Assembly (NCBI GenBank): GCA_020846515.1
Contig: JADLDX010000151.1
Location: 1 to 7,078, forward strand
DNA from: Pirellulaceae bacterium
Lineage (GTDB): Bacteria > Planctomycetota > Planctomycetia > Pirellulales > Pirellulaceae
DNA length: 7,078 nucleotides
Reading direction: 5' to 3'
The number at the start of each line of letters is the position of its first letter. The stretch's first letter is position 1. The notes under the pieces were generated by a model. That model was not told the origin of the DNA. It ran no database searches and was given only the letters and a program-made list of their open reading frames with translations. The position numbers were made by a program, and so were the translations under genes. Below are positions 1-5,287 of this stretch, piece by piece.

Positions 1-276
1 AGGCAACAGATAGAACGCTTTTGGCCTGGCGCAAATGGTGTTCCAGCCTTCAGTCCTTTTGAAAGATTGTCTAAAGTAAGTGCCATTAGGTGCCAACCGC
101 CGGTGTCGATCCAGCGCCGCGTAGGCGGCGAGCAGTTCGGTTACGAATGAAAAAGACTTCCGCCGAGCCGCAATCAGAATGCGTCTAGCCGAAGGTATGC
201 CCGAACGACGCCTGACGCTGGCCCCAATCGCGCTGCCAGCCTTTTGCGCCGTACTCTGGTAATTCGGCTAGAGTAA
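1..276 (+). repeat. Degenerate translatable intergenic repeat or gene remnant
   Basis: Frame 1 is open from the left edge to a TGA at 148-150, then open again to a TAA at 274-276. The second part reads KRLPPSRNQ, then after a few residues YARTTPDAGPNRAASLLRR, and ends in RLE. From memory, and unchecked, similar peptide strings occur as small hypothetical proteins in Pirellulaceae genomes, which would make this a dispersed repeat that happens to translate. The first part runs through a truncated hairpin repeat (86-103), which argues against a conserved protein. No ribosome binding site or start codon supports expression. It could instead be the decayed 3' end of a gene that begins left of the window. 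Smaller structures inside are CGCCGC/GCGGCG (115-120 with 125-130) and the 9-bp inverted pair CTAGCCGAA (185-193) with TTCGGCTAG (263-271). Confidence 0.35.
86..103 (+). repeat. Truncated copy of the TTAG/GCCA hairpin repeat
   Basis: The bases ATTAG are followed directly by GTGCCAACCGCCGG. Positions 89-103 are the exact reverse complement of 379-393 (15 of 15 bases). Compared with the complete copy at 376-402, this one keeps the TTAG foot, loop and right arm but lacks most of the left arm, so it cannot form the full stem. It looks like a decayed copy in the opposite orientation. Confidence 0.55.
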
Positions 277-303
277 ATTTTACTTTACGCGTAAAGTAAA
301 TTT
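276..303. promoter_or_regulatory. Perfect 22-bp palindrome, possible operator
   Basis: Positions 279-300 read TTTACTTTACG followed by its exact reverse complement, centred on ACGCGT. Allowing one mismatch (278/301), the symmetry extends to 276-303. The 9-mer AGTAAATTT occurs twice, at 272-280 and 295-303. A perfect dyad of this length is unlikely by chance, and its AT-rich arms differ from the GC-rich hairpins nearby. Symmetry of this kind fits a dimeric DNA-binding protein, but no regulator gene is visible. It lies 146 bp beyond the stop codon of the beta-helix gene, so it is not an obvious operator for it. It may belong to a gene left of the window or be an end of a mobile element. Confidence 0.45.
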
Positions 304-321
304 ATGCGTTGTCGAATGCCA

Positions 322-368
322 GGGGCCCCATCGACTTCTTTCGTCCCTTCGGGACTACGCGACGGGGC
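322..368. repeat. Nested hairpin element
   Basis: GCCCCATCG (325-333) pairs with CGACGGGGC (360-368) at 8 of 9 positions. It encloses a perfect inner hairpin GTCCC-TTC-GGGAC (343-355). The 8-bp palindrome GGGGCCCC (322-329) overlaps the left outer arm. On the minus strand the inner hairpin carries a GTAG foot (GTAGTCCCGAAGGGAC), the same foot seen in the array at 3619-3808. It lies downstream of the beta-helix gene and could stabilise or end its transcript, although no T-run follows. Confidence 0.5.
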
Positions 369-378
369 ATGCACTAAT

Positions 379-398
379 CCGGCGGTTGGCACCGCCGG
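379..398 (-). repeat. TTAG-footed hairpin repeat with TGGC loop
   Basis: CCGGCGGT (379-386) and ACCGCCGG (391-398) form a perfect 8-bp stem around the loop TGGC (387-390). Read on the minus strand, it has a TTTAG foot, a stem and a GCCA loop. This is the architecture of the array between the DUF1080 and esterase genes, but with different stem bases. Positions 379-393 recur inverted at 89-103. Confidence 0.65.
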
Positions 399-405
399 CT
401 AAATC

Positions 406-424
406 CTTTCGTCCCTGCGGGACT
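406..424 (-). repeat. Second copy of the GTCCC hairpin repeat
   Basis: This 19-mer matches 338-356 at 18 of 19 bases. The difference is in the loop (TGC here, TTC there), so the GTCCC/GGGAC stem is kept. Both copies begin with CTTTC and face the same way, separated by the TGGC-loop hairpin at 379-398. It starts 26 bp beyond the stop codon of the beta-helix gene and could act as a 3' end structure for that transcript. Confidence 0.55.
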
Positions 425-449
425 GTAAACGTGTCTAGGCAATGTTCAT

Positions 450-2681
450 CTAACGGCTAGTTGGCACATTCAAAGGCCAACTGGCCCGGTTGGGGTCTGC
501 GTAGGCGCCGATCTTTTCGAAAGGAATAGCTTTAAATCCTAGTTTGAAAGCTGGTGATGTTTCTTCAAGACGATAGTTGTCTTTGGCGGCATCTTGAAAG
601 CGTGGGTCACCTTGCTTGGAATTGGAATCGGCGCCTAGCGCCTGCCAAGCCTTCCACGCCAAATTGATTTTTGCATTGCGAAAAGCGACTGGGGGTTGGC
701 CTTTCGAGAAGATCAAGTTGTAATCGCTGCGCACGCGATCCATAGGCAAGTTCACCGAATTCATCCAGTAGACATTACGACCGTTGTAGCTGACTATATT
801 GCGTTCGATCACATTATCGACCATGACTTCGCCACTGGCACTGGCTGTTTCGCGGGGTGGTACCAGGCCAGCCATCTCTTTCCAGGCCGGTTCTTGAATG
901 ACTTCTTGATACCGTTTATCCATTGTTTCCAGCAACGATTGCCAATAGCTATAGTCCGCTTTCCAGCCACTCAGTTCCAACTGCTGCTGGCCATTATCGA
1001 CAAAGATGTTGTTGGCGATCAGGTTGTTGCGTCCGCTATGGACCATCAGGCCGGCGCGGGAACAGCGAACCATGACGTTACCTACTATCTCCGTGCTACT
1101 GCAGGCATCGTCCAAGTAGATGCCCCAAGCGAAGTAGGGGGTGGCCCATTTTTTGCCATCCCAGCCGAAGCCCACACTGTCGTGGATGTAGTTGTAGCGA
1201 ATGAGGTGCCCGCGGCCGGAGACCCAATCGCGGCCACTGGCGTAGATGGCACCACTATCTTGAGTCTCTAAATTGACGTGGTGAACGTGATTGTATTCCA
1301 CCACGTTCCGCTGATTATTGTCTCCATAGGGCATCATGACACCCATGCGCGGGCAGTCATGAATCTCGTTATTTAGGGCCGAGTTTCCAACACCGCTCAA
1401 CCAGATGCCACCACTATGCTTGGTGATAACACCCGTGTGATGAATATGGTTATTCTGTGCGATGTGTCCGGCTGGTGTGAGTGTTTTGTAATCACCGCCC
1501 GTGAAGTAGATACCGCTGCCGCCGATATCAAAGATGTCGCAGCCAATCACTTTATTTTGCTGGCCGCCATAAAACGCCAAGCCGTGGCCCGATACGTCAC
1601 CTAAATGCTGAAACGTACAACCGATGAAAGCGCAGCGTGTTGCATCCAATGCATTGATGGCCACGCCCGTACAACCCTCGAAGGTCAGTTTCTCAAAGCG
1701 AATATCGGTCGCTCCGGCACGCATACCGATCAACACCGGCAGGGCAACCACCTCCAAGACAAACTTGGGATTGGCAGCTTGAGTATAAATCAATAGGTTG
1801 CGAGCCTGACGATCAACATACCATTCACCCGACGCATCCAACTCTTCCCGCAATCCTTGGACGAAGTATCGATCACCCGGACGTACGTCATAAGAACAAG
1901 GTTTCTTCAGATCTAGTTGACCGGTAGCCGGATTTACGGACTGAATACCAACCACATCGTTCCAATAGTTATAGCGCGTGAAGATGAACAGTTCGCCTTC
2001 GCTCGGGTTCTGCCAACGACGAATGTCCGCTTTACGTACCATGAACTTGGAACGATTCTCGGCGGTCTCTCCGGGAACCGTATCCGAAGGTTTACTAGTG
2101 CGTTGGCCGTCGGCATATGCCCAGCCACCAGCAATGGGTTGCGCAGGATCGCGATTGGGCCAGCGCGCATTGGGCAAACGACGCTGCTGATGCAGGACCA
2201 GGCGAATCAGGCTGGGGTCTTTGATGGCGGCTGGAATGGTCGCTTTATAGATGCCCTTGGTATCCGGCTGAAAATCGTTAACCTCTACCGCGCCGGTAAT
2301 AACCGGACGTTCGTTTGGGAAGGCACGGTACAGCACCGGTGATTGCTCGGTTCCGGAATCGGCTGCCCCCAATTGCAATGTATCGGACAAGCGATGCACA
2401 CCCGCCCGGAGCGTAATGATGATCGTGTTATCCGCGGCTACGCCGGCCGCAGCCTGACGCGCAAGTTTGCGTTTTTGGGCTCGGACCAACTCGCGAGCTT
2501 GTTGGAGCGTAGCCAGAGGTCCATCTGAGTTGTCCGCATTGGGTGCGGATAATGTGCCTGACCAGGCATCGTTGCCTTGTGGCGAGACAAATAGCTCAAA
2601 TGCCGCTACCTGGCTGATGGAATAACACAGATGGATGCACAGGTGGACGCAAAGCAACGTAAGGCAAACGAGGGGACGCAT
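450..2681 (-). CDS. Secreted right-handed parallel beta-helix repeat protein
   Basis: This 743-aa protein is predicted to act outside the cytoplasm on a polysaccharide. Residues 1-27 form a Sec signal peptide with an unusually Cys-rich hydrophobic core and likely cleavage after VAA. The segment FVSPQGNDAWSGT (31-43) followed by PLATLQQAR is the standard entry of DUF1565/beta-helix proteins. Residues 86-137 (ITLRAGVHRLSDTL, SPVLYRAFPNERPVITG) form the N-terminal cap. LREELDASGEWYVDR (277-291) is a recurring element of this subgroup. About 325-660 are PbH1-type coils rich in NxIHH, SGIYF and GGIWLSG turns. The C-terminus GDPRF...NYRLEETSPAFKLGF...IGAY is also typical. An AAGGAA Shine-Dalgarno (plus positions 2687-2692), 5 nt from the ATG, supports the start. 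The layout recalls GH141-type beta-helix glycosidases and xylanases, but catalytic residues cannot be assigned by eye, so a lyase or non-catalytic role remains possible. It is divergent from the DUF1080 gene. Confidence 0.92.
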   Translation of the reverse strand: MRPLVCLTLLCVHLCIHLCYSISQVAAFELFVSPQGNDAWSGTLSAPNADNSDGPLATLQQARELVRAQKRKLARQAAAGVAADNTIIITLRAGVHRLSDTLQLGAADSGTEQSPVLYRAFPNERPVITGAVEVNDFQPDTKGIYKATIPAAIKDPSLIRLVLHQQRRLPNARWPNRDPAQPIAGGWAYADGQRTSKPSDTVPGETAENRSKFMVRKADIRRWQNPSEGELFIFTRYNYWNDVVGIQSVNPATGQLDLKKPCSYDVRPGDRYFVQGLREELDASGEWYVDRQARNLLIYTQAANPKFVLEVVALPVLIGMRAGATDIRFEKLTFEGCTGVAINALDATRCAFIGCTFQHLGDVSGHGLAFYGGQQNKVIGCDIFDIGGSGIYFTGGDYKTLTPAGHIAQNNHIHHTGVITKHSGGIWLSGVGNSALNNEIHDCPRMGVMMPYGDNNQRNVVEYNHVHHVNLETQDSGAIYASGRDWVSGRGHLIRYNYIHDSVGFGWDGKKWATPYFAWGIYLDDACSSTEIVGNVMVRCSRAGLMVHSGRNNLIANNIFVDNGQQQLELSGWKADYSYWQSLLETMDKRYQEVIQEPAWKEMAGLVPPRETASASGEVMVDNVIERNIVSYNGRNVYWMNSVNLPMDRVRSDYNLIFSKGQPPVAFRNAKINLAWKAWQALGADSNSKQGDPRFQDAAKDNYRLEETSPAFKLGFKAIPFEKIGAYADPNRASWPLNVPTSR

Positions 2682-2721
2682 GAGGGTTCCTTGGCCGGGC
2701 TGCGACAGCGATGCAGCTGGG

Positions 2722-2771
2722 TTAGTCCCCGTCAGGGAGTGCCGGGGCTACAGCCTGGGACGGCTGCAGCC
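2722..2771. repeat. Two adjacent hairpins in the divergent intergenic region
   Basis: The first hairpin pairs CCCCG (2727-2731) with CGGGG (2743-2747), flanked by TTAG on the left and CTAC on the right. On the minus strand it therefore starts with a GTAG foot, like the other repeats here. The second pairs GGCTACAGCC (2746-2755) with GGCTGCAGCC (2762-2771) with one mismatch and a 6-nt loop. The two overlap by 2 nt, so both cannot form completely. If the minus-strand promoter at 2774-2801 is real, both fall in the 5' leader of the beta-helix mRNA. They may equally be another REP-like repeat with no leader function. Confidence 0.45.
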
Positions 2772-2773
2772 TT

Positions 2774-2801
2774 ATTTTAGCAGTGCAGGAGCGGTTTTCA
2801 A
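2774..2801 (-). promoter_or_regulatory. Sigma-70-like promoter for the beta-helix gene
   Basis: On the minus strand TTGAAA (2801-2796) and TAAAAT (2779-2774) are separated by 16 bp. Each differs from the consensus hexamer at one position. Transcription would begin near 2767, giving a leader of roughly 85 nt that contains the paired hairpins at 2722-2771. This is a prediction from sequence alone. Confidence 0.42.
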
Positions 2802-2847
2802 AATTGGCCCCCGAGCTGCTGACCTCGCAAGGGGCTAGCGAACGATC

Positions 2848-2853
2848 TATACT
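2848..2853 (+). promoter_or_regulatory. Possible -10 box for the DUF1080 gene
   Basis: TATACT differs from the consensus -10 hexamer at one position and lies 54 bp before the ATG. No good -35 box is found 16-18 bp upstream, so the call is weak. Confidence 0.22.
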
Positions 2854-2907
2854 GCAGCGCTGGCATTGGAAACCCATCCAGTCAGAAACACCTAAGAGGA
2901 ACGTCGA

Positions 2908-3618
2908 ATGAAAACTTGGCTCGTACTAACACTGGCTCTGTTGGCAGGCTATGCGTCAGCCGCGGACAATCAGCCACCAGAGGGTTTTGTCGCGCTGTTC
3001 AATGGCCAGGACCTGTCGGGTTGGGAAGGCGCAGTCCCAATTCATAAGCGCCTGAGCGAATCGCCAGAGTGGTTGAGCAAGGAGCAGGAAAAAGCCAACG
3101 GGCTAATGAAAGAGCATTGGAAGGTCGAAGATGGTGCGTTGGTCAACGATGGCAAAGGGGTCAACCTGGCCAGCCGTAAGCACTTTGGCAACTTTGAGCT
3201 GATGGTCGATTGGAAAATAAATCCCAAAGGCGATACAGGCATCTACTTGCGTGGTAATCCGCAAATCCAAGTCTGGGACTCAGAATCGGTCGATCCCGTG
3301 CGATTCAAAAATGAAAAGAATAAAGGTTCCGGCGCACTCTGGAACAATAAAAAGCTGGAACATAAAGTCCCGCTCGTCTTTGCTGACAACCCGCCCGGTC
3401 AATGGAATACTTTTCACGTGACGATGATCGGCGATGTGGTCACCGTGAAGCTCAATGGCAAGTTGGTTGTCGACAAAGTACCCTTGGATAACTACTGGGA
3501 AAAAGGCAAACCGTTTCCCAAACGCGGACCAATCGAATTGCAGTATCATCCCAATCAAGATGGCAAAGCCGACAACTTGTACTTCAAGAATGTCTATATC
3601 AAAGAATTGGCCGACTGA
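2908..3618 (+). CDS. Secreted DUF1080 / 3-keto-disaccharide hydrolase-like protein
   Basis: This 236-aa protein has a Sec signal peptide (about 1-18, cleavage after ASA). The rest is one concanavalin-like beta-sandwich of the DUF1080 family (PF06439), described as 3-keto-disaccharide hydrolase. Family landmarks occur in order: GFVALFNGQDLSGW (26-39), HWKVEDGALV (70-79), FELMVDWKI then GDTGIYLRG (96-116), IQVWDS (120-125), GALWNN (142-147), GQWNTFHVTMIGDVVTVKLNG (starting at 164), and GPIELQYH with YFKNVYIKEL near the end. The segment at about 43-69 places it in the longer subgroup with a charged helix before HWKVEDG. A stretch near 214-222 (PNQDGKADN) looks slightly expanded. AAGAGGA (2894-2900), 7 nt before the ATG, supports the start. 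Family members hydrolyse 3-keto-glycosides made by GFO/IDH-type oxidoreductases, but planctomycetes carry many paralogs and the substrate is unknown. No oxidoreductase gene is present in the window. Confidence 0.93.
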   Translation: MKTWLVLTLALLAGYASAADNQPPEGFVALFNGQDLSGWEGAVPIHKRLSESPEWLSKEQEKANGLMKEHWKVEDGALVNDGKGVNLASRKHFGNFELMVDWKINPKGDTGIYLRGNPQIQVWDSESVDPVRFKNEKNKGSGALWNNKKLEHKVPLVFADNPPGQWNTFHVTMIGDVVTVKLNGKLVVDKVPLDNYWEKGKPFPKRGPIELQYHPNQDGKADNLYFKNVYIKELAD

Positions 3619-3636
3619 GTAGCCACCGTCACCTGC
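3619..3636 (+). repeat. Half unit of the GTAG hairpin repeat
   Basis: GTAGCCACCGTC (3619-3630) matches the foot and left arm of the units that follow but continues into ACCTGC instead of the loop and right arm. It begins at the base after the DUF1080 stop codon. It looks like a decayed or partly deleted first unit. Confidence 0.6.
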
Positions 3637-3724
3637 GTAGCCACCCGTCGCCAGACGGTGGACTCCGTAGCCACCCGTCGCCAGACGGTGGACTCTGTAG
3701 CCACTGTCGCCAGACGGTGGACTC
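3637..3724 (+). repeat. Three tandem GTAG-footed hairpin units (REP-like)
   Basis: Units at 3637-3665, 3667-3695 and 3697-3724 repeat with a 30-bp period. Each reads GTAG, a left arm (CCACCCGTC, or CCACTGTC in the third), a GCCA loop, the right arm GACGGTGG, then ACTC. The arms pair over 8 bp, with one bulged C in units 1 and 2 and one G-T pair in unit 3. A GTAG tetranucleotide at the 5' foot of an imperfect palindrome is the known architecture of enterobacterial REP sequences mobilised by RAYT (Y1 transposase) proteins. No RAYT gene is in the window, so that link is inferred. Confidence 0.8.
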
Positions 3725-3738
3725 GGCTGGCGAAAAAA

Positions 3739-3763
3739 TCCACCGCTTGGCAGCGGTGGCTAC
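3739..3763 (-). repeat. Inverted REP-like hairpin unit 1
   Basis: CCACCGCT (3740-3747) and AGCGGTGG (3752-3759) form a perfect 8-bp stem with loop TGGC, ending in CTAC. On the minus strand this is GTAG, CCACCGCT, GCCA, AGCGGTGG read with the loop shifted within the A-rich centre. It is therefore the three upstream units in reverse orientation with altered arms. It is identical over 25 bp to 3784-3808. Confidence 0.8.
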
Positions 3764-3783
3764 CTACCGAAGAATCGTTGACA

Positions 3784-3808
3784 TCCACCGCTTGGCAGCG
3801 GTGGCTAC
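3784..3808 (-). repeat. Inverted REP-like hairpin unit 2
   Basis: An exact 25-bp repeat of 3739-3763, offset by 45 bp, with the same 8-bp stem (CCACCGCT/AGCGGTGG), TGGC loop and terminal CTAC. It ends 20 bp before the esterase start codon and could fold in the esterase leader or stop transcripts coming from the DUF1080 gene, though no T-run follows. Confidence 0.8.
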
Positions 3809-3816
3809 TTTCTGAA

Positions 3817-3822
3817 AAGGGA
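3817..3822 (+). promoter_or_regulatory. Ribosome binding site that fixes the esterase start
   Basis: AAGGGA is followed by 6 nt and then ATG at 3829. It is the only good Shine-Dalgarno in this frame upstream of the signal peptide. It decides against the longer reading from ATG 3658, which runs through the hairpin repeats. Confidence 0.7.
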
Positions 3823-3828
3823 ACTGCT

Positions 3829-5148
3829 ATGCAGCGCTGGAGCTTATGTGTGTTCGTTTGGTGTTGTGCGTCGTCTCTGGCATGCGCTCAAGCCACCAAG
3901 TCGGCGCCAACGAGCATCCAGCTCAAAGCGGTGACCGATCGGGCCGATGCGATTTATAAAGTGGGTGAAACAGTCGTCTTCACGATTGAAGCTACGACTG
4001 AAGCAGCAGGTGACGCGGCCAGCACTGCGTCAGTTCCGGAGGGCAATGTCGTTTGCGTGCTATCAGAAGATGGTTTCAAGCCATCTGCCAGCCAGACGGT
4101 TACCTTGACCAAAGGTAAAGCCACGTTGACTGGTGCGTTGGCCAAGCCTGGCTTCTTAATGCTCAAGGCGACCATGGGCAAGGCCACCGCATTGGCGGCG
4201 GCGGCCGTCGATCCAACAGCCATCCAGCCCAGTATGCCGATCCCTGACGACTTTGACGACTTCTGGTCGGCCCAGAAATCTGCTTTGGCTGCCGTACCTA
4301 GAAAATCGCAACTGACCGCCGTCAAGTCTCCCGTGGCGGGAGTAGTGGTCCACGATGTCCAAGTCGATTGCTTGGGTGCTCCAGTCTCGGGTTATCTAGG
4401 TCGCCCAGAGAATGCCAAACCCAAATCCCTGCCAGCCATTCTGTTTGTCCACGGGGCAGGGGTGGGCAGTTCGAGCCTGGGCAGCGCCAATTGGGCCACG
4501 CATGGCAATGGCATGCTGACATTGGACATCAACGCTCACGGCCTGCCCAATGGCCGACCAGCCGAATTCTATAAGCAGCTGGCCGATGGCGAATTAAAGG
4601 ATTATCGATCGCGAGGTCGCACCAATCGCGATGACGTTTACTTTAAAGGTATGTTCCTGCGATTGGTGCGGGCCATCGATTTCTTGACCAGTCAGCCAGA
4701 ATGGAATGGCCAGCATCTGATCGTCTACGGCAGCAGCCAAGGTGGCTACCAAGCGCTAGTGGCAGCGGGTTTAGATCAACGCGTCACGTTTATCTGCGCG
4801 GGTGTGCCGGCCGGATGTGATCATACGGGCAGCCAGGTCGACCGTATCAGCGGCTGGCCCAAACTGGTCGCCACCGATGCCGCCGGTCAACCAGATGCGG
4901 CTTCGCTGCAGGCAGCGCGGTATTTTGCTGCCGTAAACTTTGCTCGACGAGCCAAATGCCAAGGCGCGGCGGTGACGGTAGGTTTCATCGATACCACGTG
5001 TCCACCGACCAGTGTCTATGCCGCCTTTAATGCGTTAGGGATGCCCAAACGCATGCACTCCGACCCATTGGCCGGCCACACCAATACGCCAGACGCTTCC
5101 AAATTTATGCAATCTGCTGCGCACGAGCACGCACAAATTGGAAAATAG
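3829..5148 (+). CDS. Secreted acetylxylan-esterase-like alpha/beta hydrolase with N-terminal Ig-like region
   Basis: The 439-aa protein from ATG 3829 begins with a Sec signal peptide (about 1-20, cleavage after ACA). Residues 28-127 form a beta-rich Ig-like region (IYKVGETVVFTIEA, VTLTKGKATLTG, KPGFLMLKA). PIPDDFDDFW (137-146) opens the catalytic domain as in AXE1-type (PF05448, CE7-like) esterases. FVHGAG (206-211) is the oxyanion region, and GSSQGG (301-306) contains the nucleophile Ser303. Asp388 in VGFIDTTCPPTS and His417 in LAGHTNT complete the triad. The expected reaction is removal of acetyl groups from xylan or other acylated sugars outside the cytoplasm. AXE1 proteins are usually near 320 aa; the extra length is the N-terminal region. 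The frame is open further upstream to 3658, but that part only translates hairpin repeats. The DUF1080 gene ends 210 bp upstream, so a shared transcript is possible but would cross the REP-like array. The natural substrate is unknown. Confidence 0.9.
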   Translation: MQRWSLCVFVWCCASSLACAQATKSAPTSIQLKAVTDRADAIYKVGETVVFTIEATTEAAGDAASTASVPEGNVVCVLSEDGFKPSASQTVTLTKGKATLTGALAKPGFLMLKATMGKATALAAAAVDPTAIQPSMPIPDDFDDFWSAQKSALAAVPRKSQLTAVKSPVAGVVVHDVQVDCLGAPVSGYLGRPENAKPKSLPAILFVHGAGVGSSSLGSANWATHGNGMLTLDINAHGLPNGRPAEFYKQLADGELKDYRSRGRTNRDDVYFKGMFLRLVRAIDFLTSQPEWNGQHLIVYGSSQGGYQALVAAGLDQRVTFICAGVPAGCDHTGSQVDRISGWPKLVATDAAGQPDAASLQAARYFAAVNFARRAKCQGAAVTVGFIDTTCPPTSVYAAFNALGMPKRMHSDPLAGHTNTPDASKFMQSAAHEHAQIGK

Positions 5149-5176
5149 GGCTGCGCCAGTGAAGAATAGAAGCGGT

Positions 5177-5215
5177 GCAGCGCAAGCTGCCCGGTGCTCG
5201 GCAAGAAAACCGGGC
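5177..5215 (+). other. Hairpins after the esterase gene, weak terminator candidate
   Basis: GCAGC-GCAA-GCTGC (5177-5190) is a perfect 5-bp stem with a GNRA tetraloop. GCCCGGT (5189-5195) can pair with ACCGGGC (5209-5215) across a 13-nt loop. The two overlap by 2 nt. No T-run follows, so intrinsic termination is doubtful. The rest of 5149-5287 shows no gene and no clear promoter. Confidence 0.3.
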
Positions 5216-5287
5216 GTGAACCGGACGGCTCGCGCCGATTCCGCTCCAAGTCGATCAAAGATGGAACGGTAGCAGGGTTAAGGGGAA

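Noticed and set aside
696..1271. Plus-strand open frame of 191 codons antisense to the beta-helix gene
   Set aside because: It lies wholly within the minus-strand gene, whose product has a clear signal peptide and family motifs; the antisense peptide shows no recognisable domain or ribosome binding site.
2746..2778. Rho-independent terminator on the plus strand (GC hairpin followed by TTATTTT)
   Set aside because: It lies between two divergent gene starts, where no plus-strand transcript is known to end, and the T-rich tail is better read as the -10 region of the minus-strand promoter.
3619..3808. CRISPR array
   Set aside because: The repeats are separated by a single base in the first block and 20 bp in the second, change orientation and lack unique spacers; no cas gene is present.
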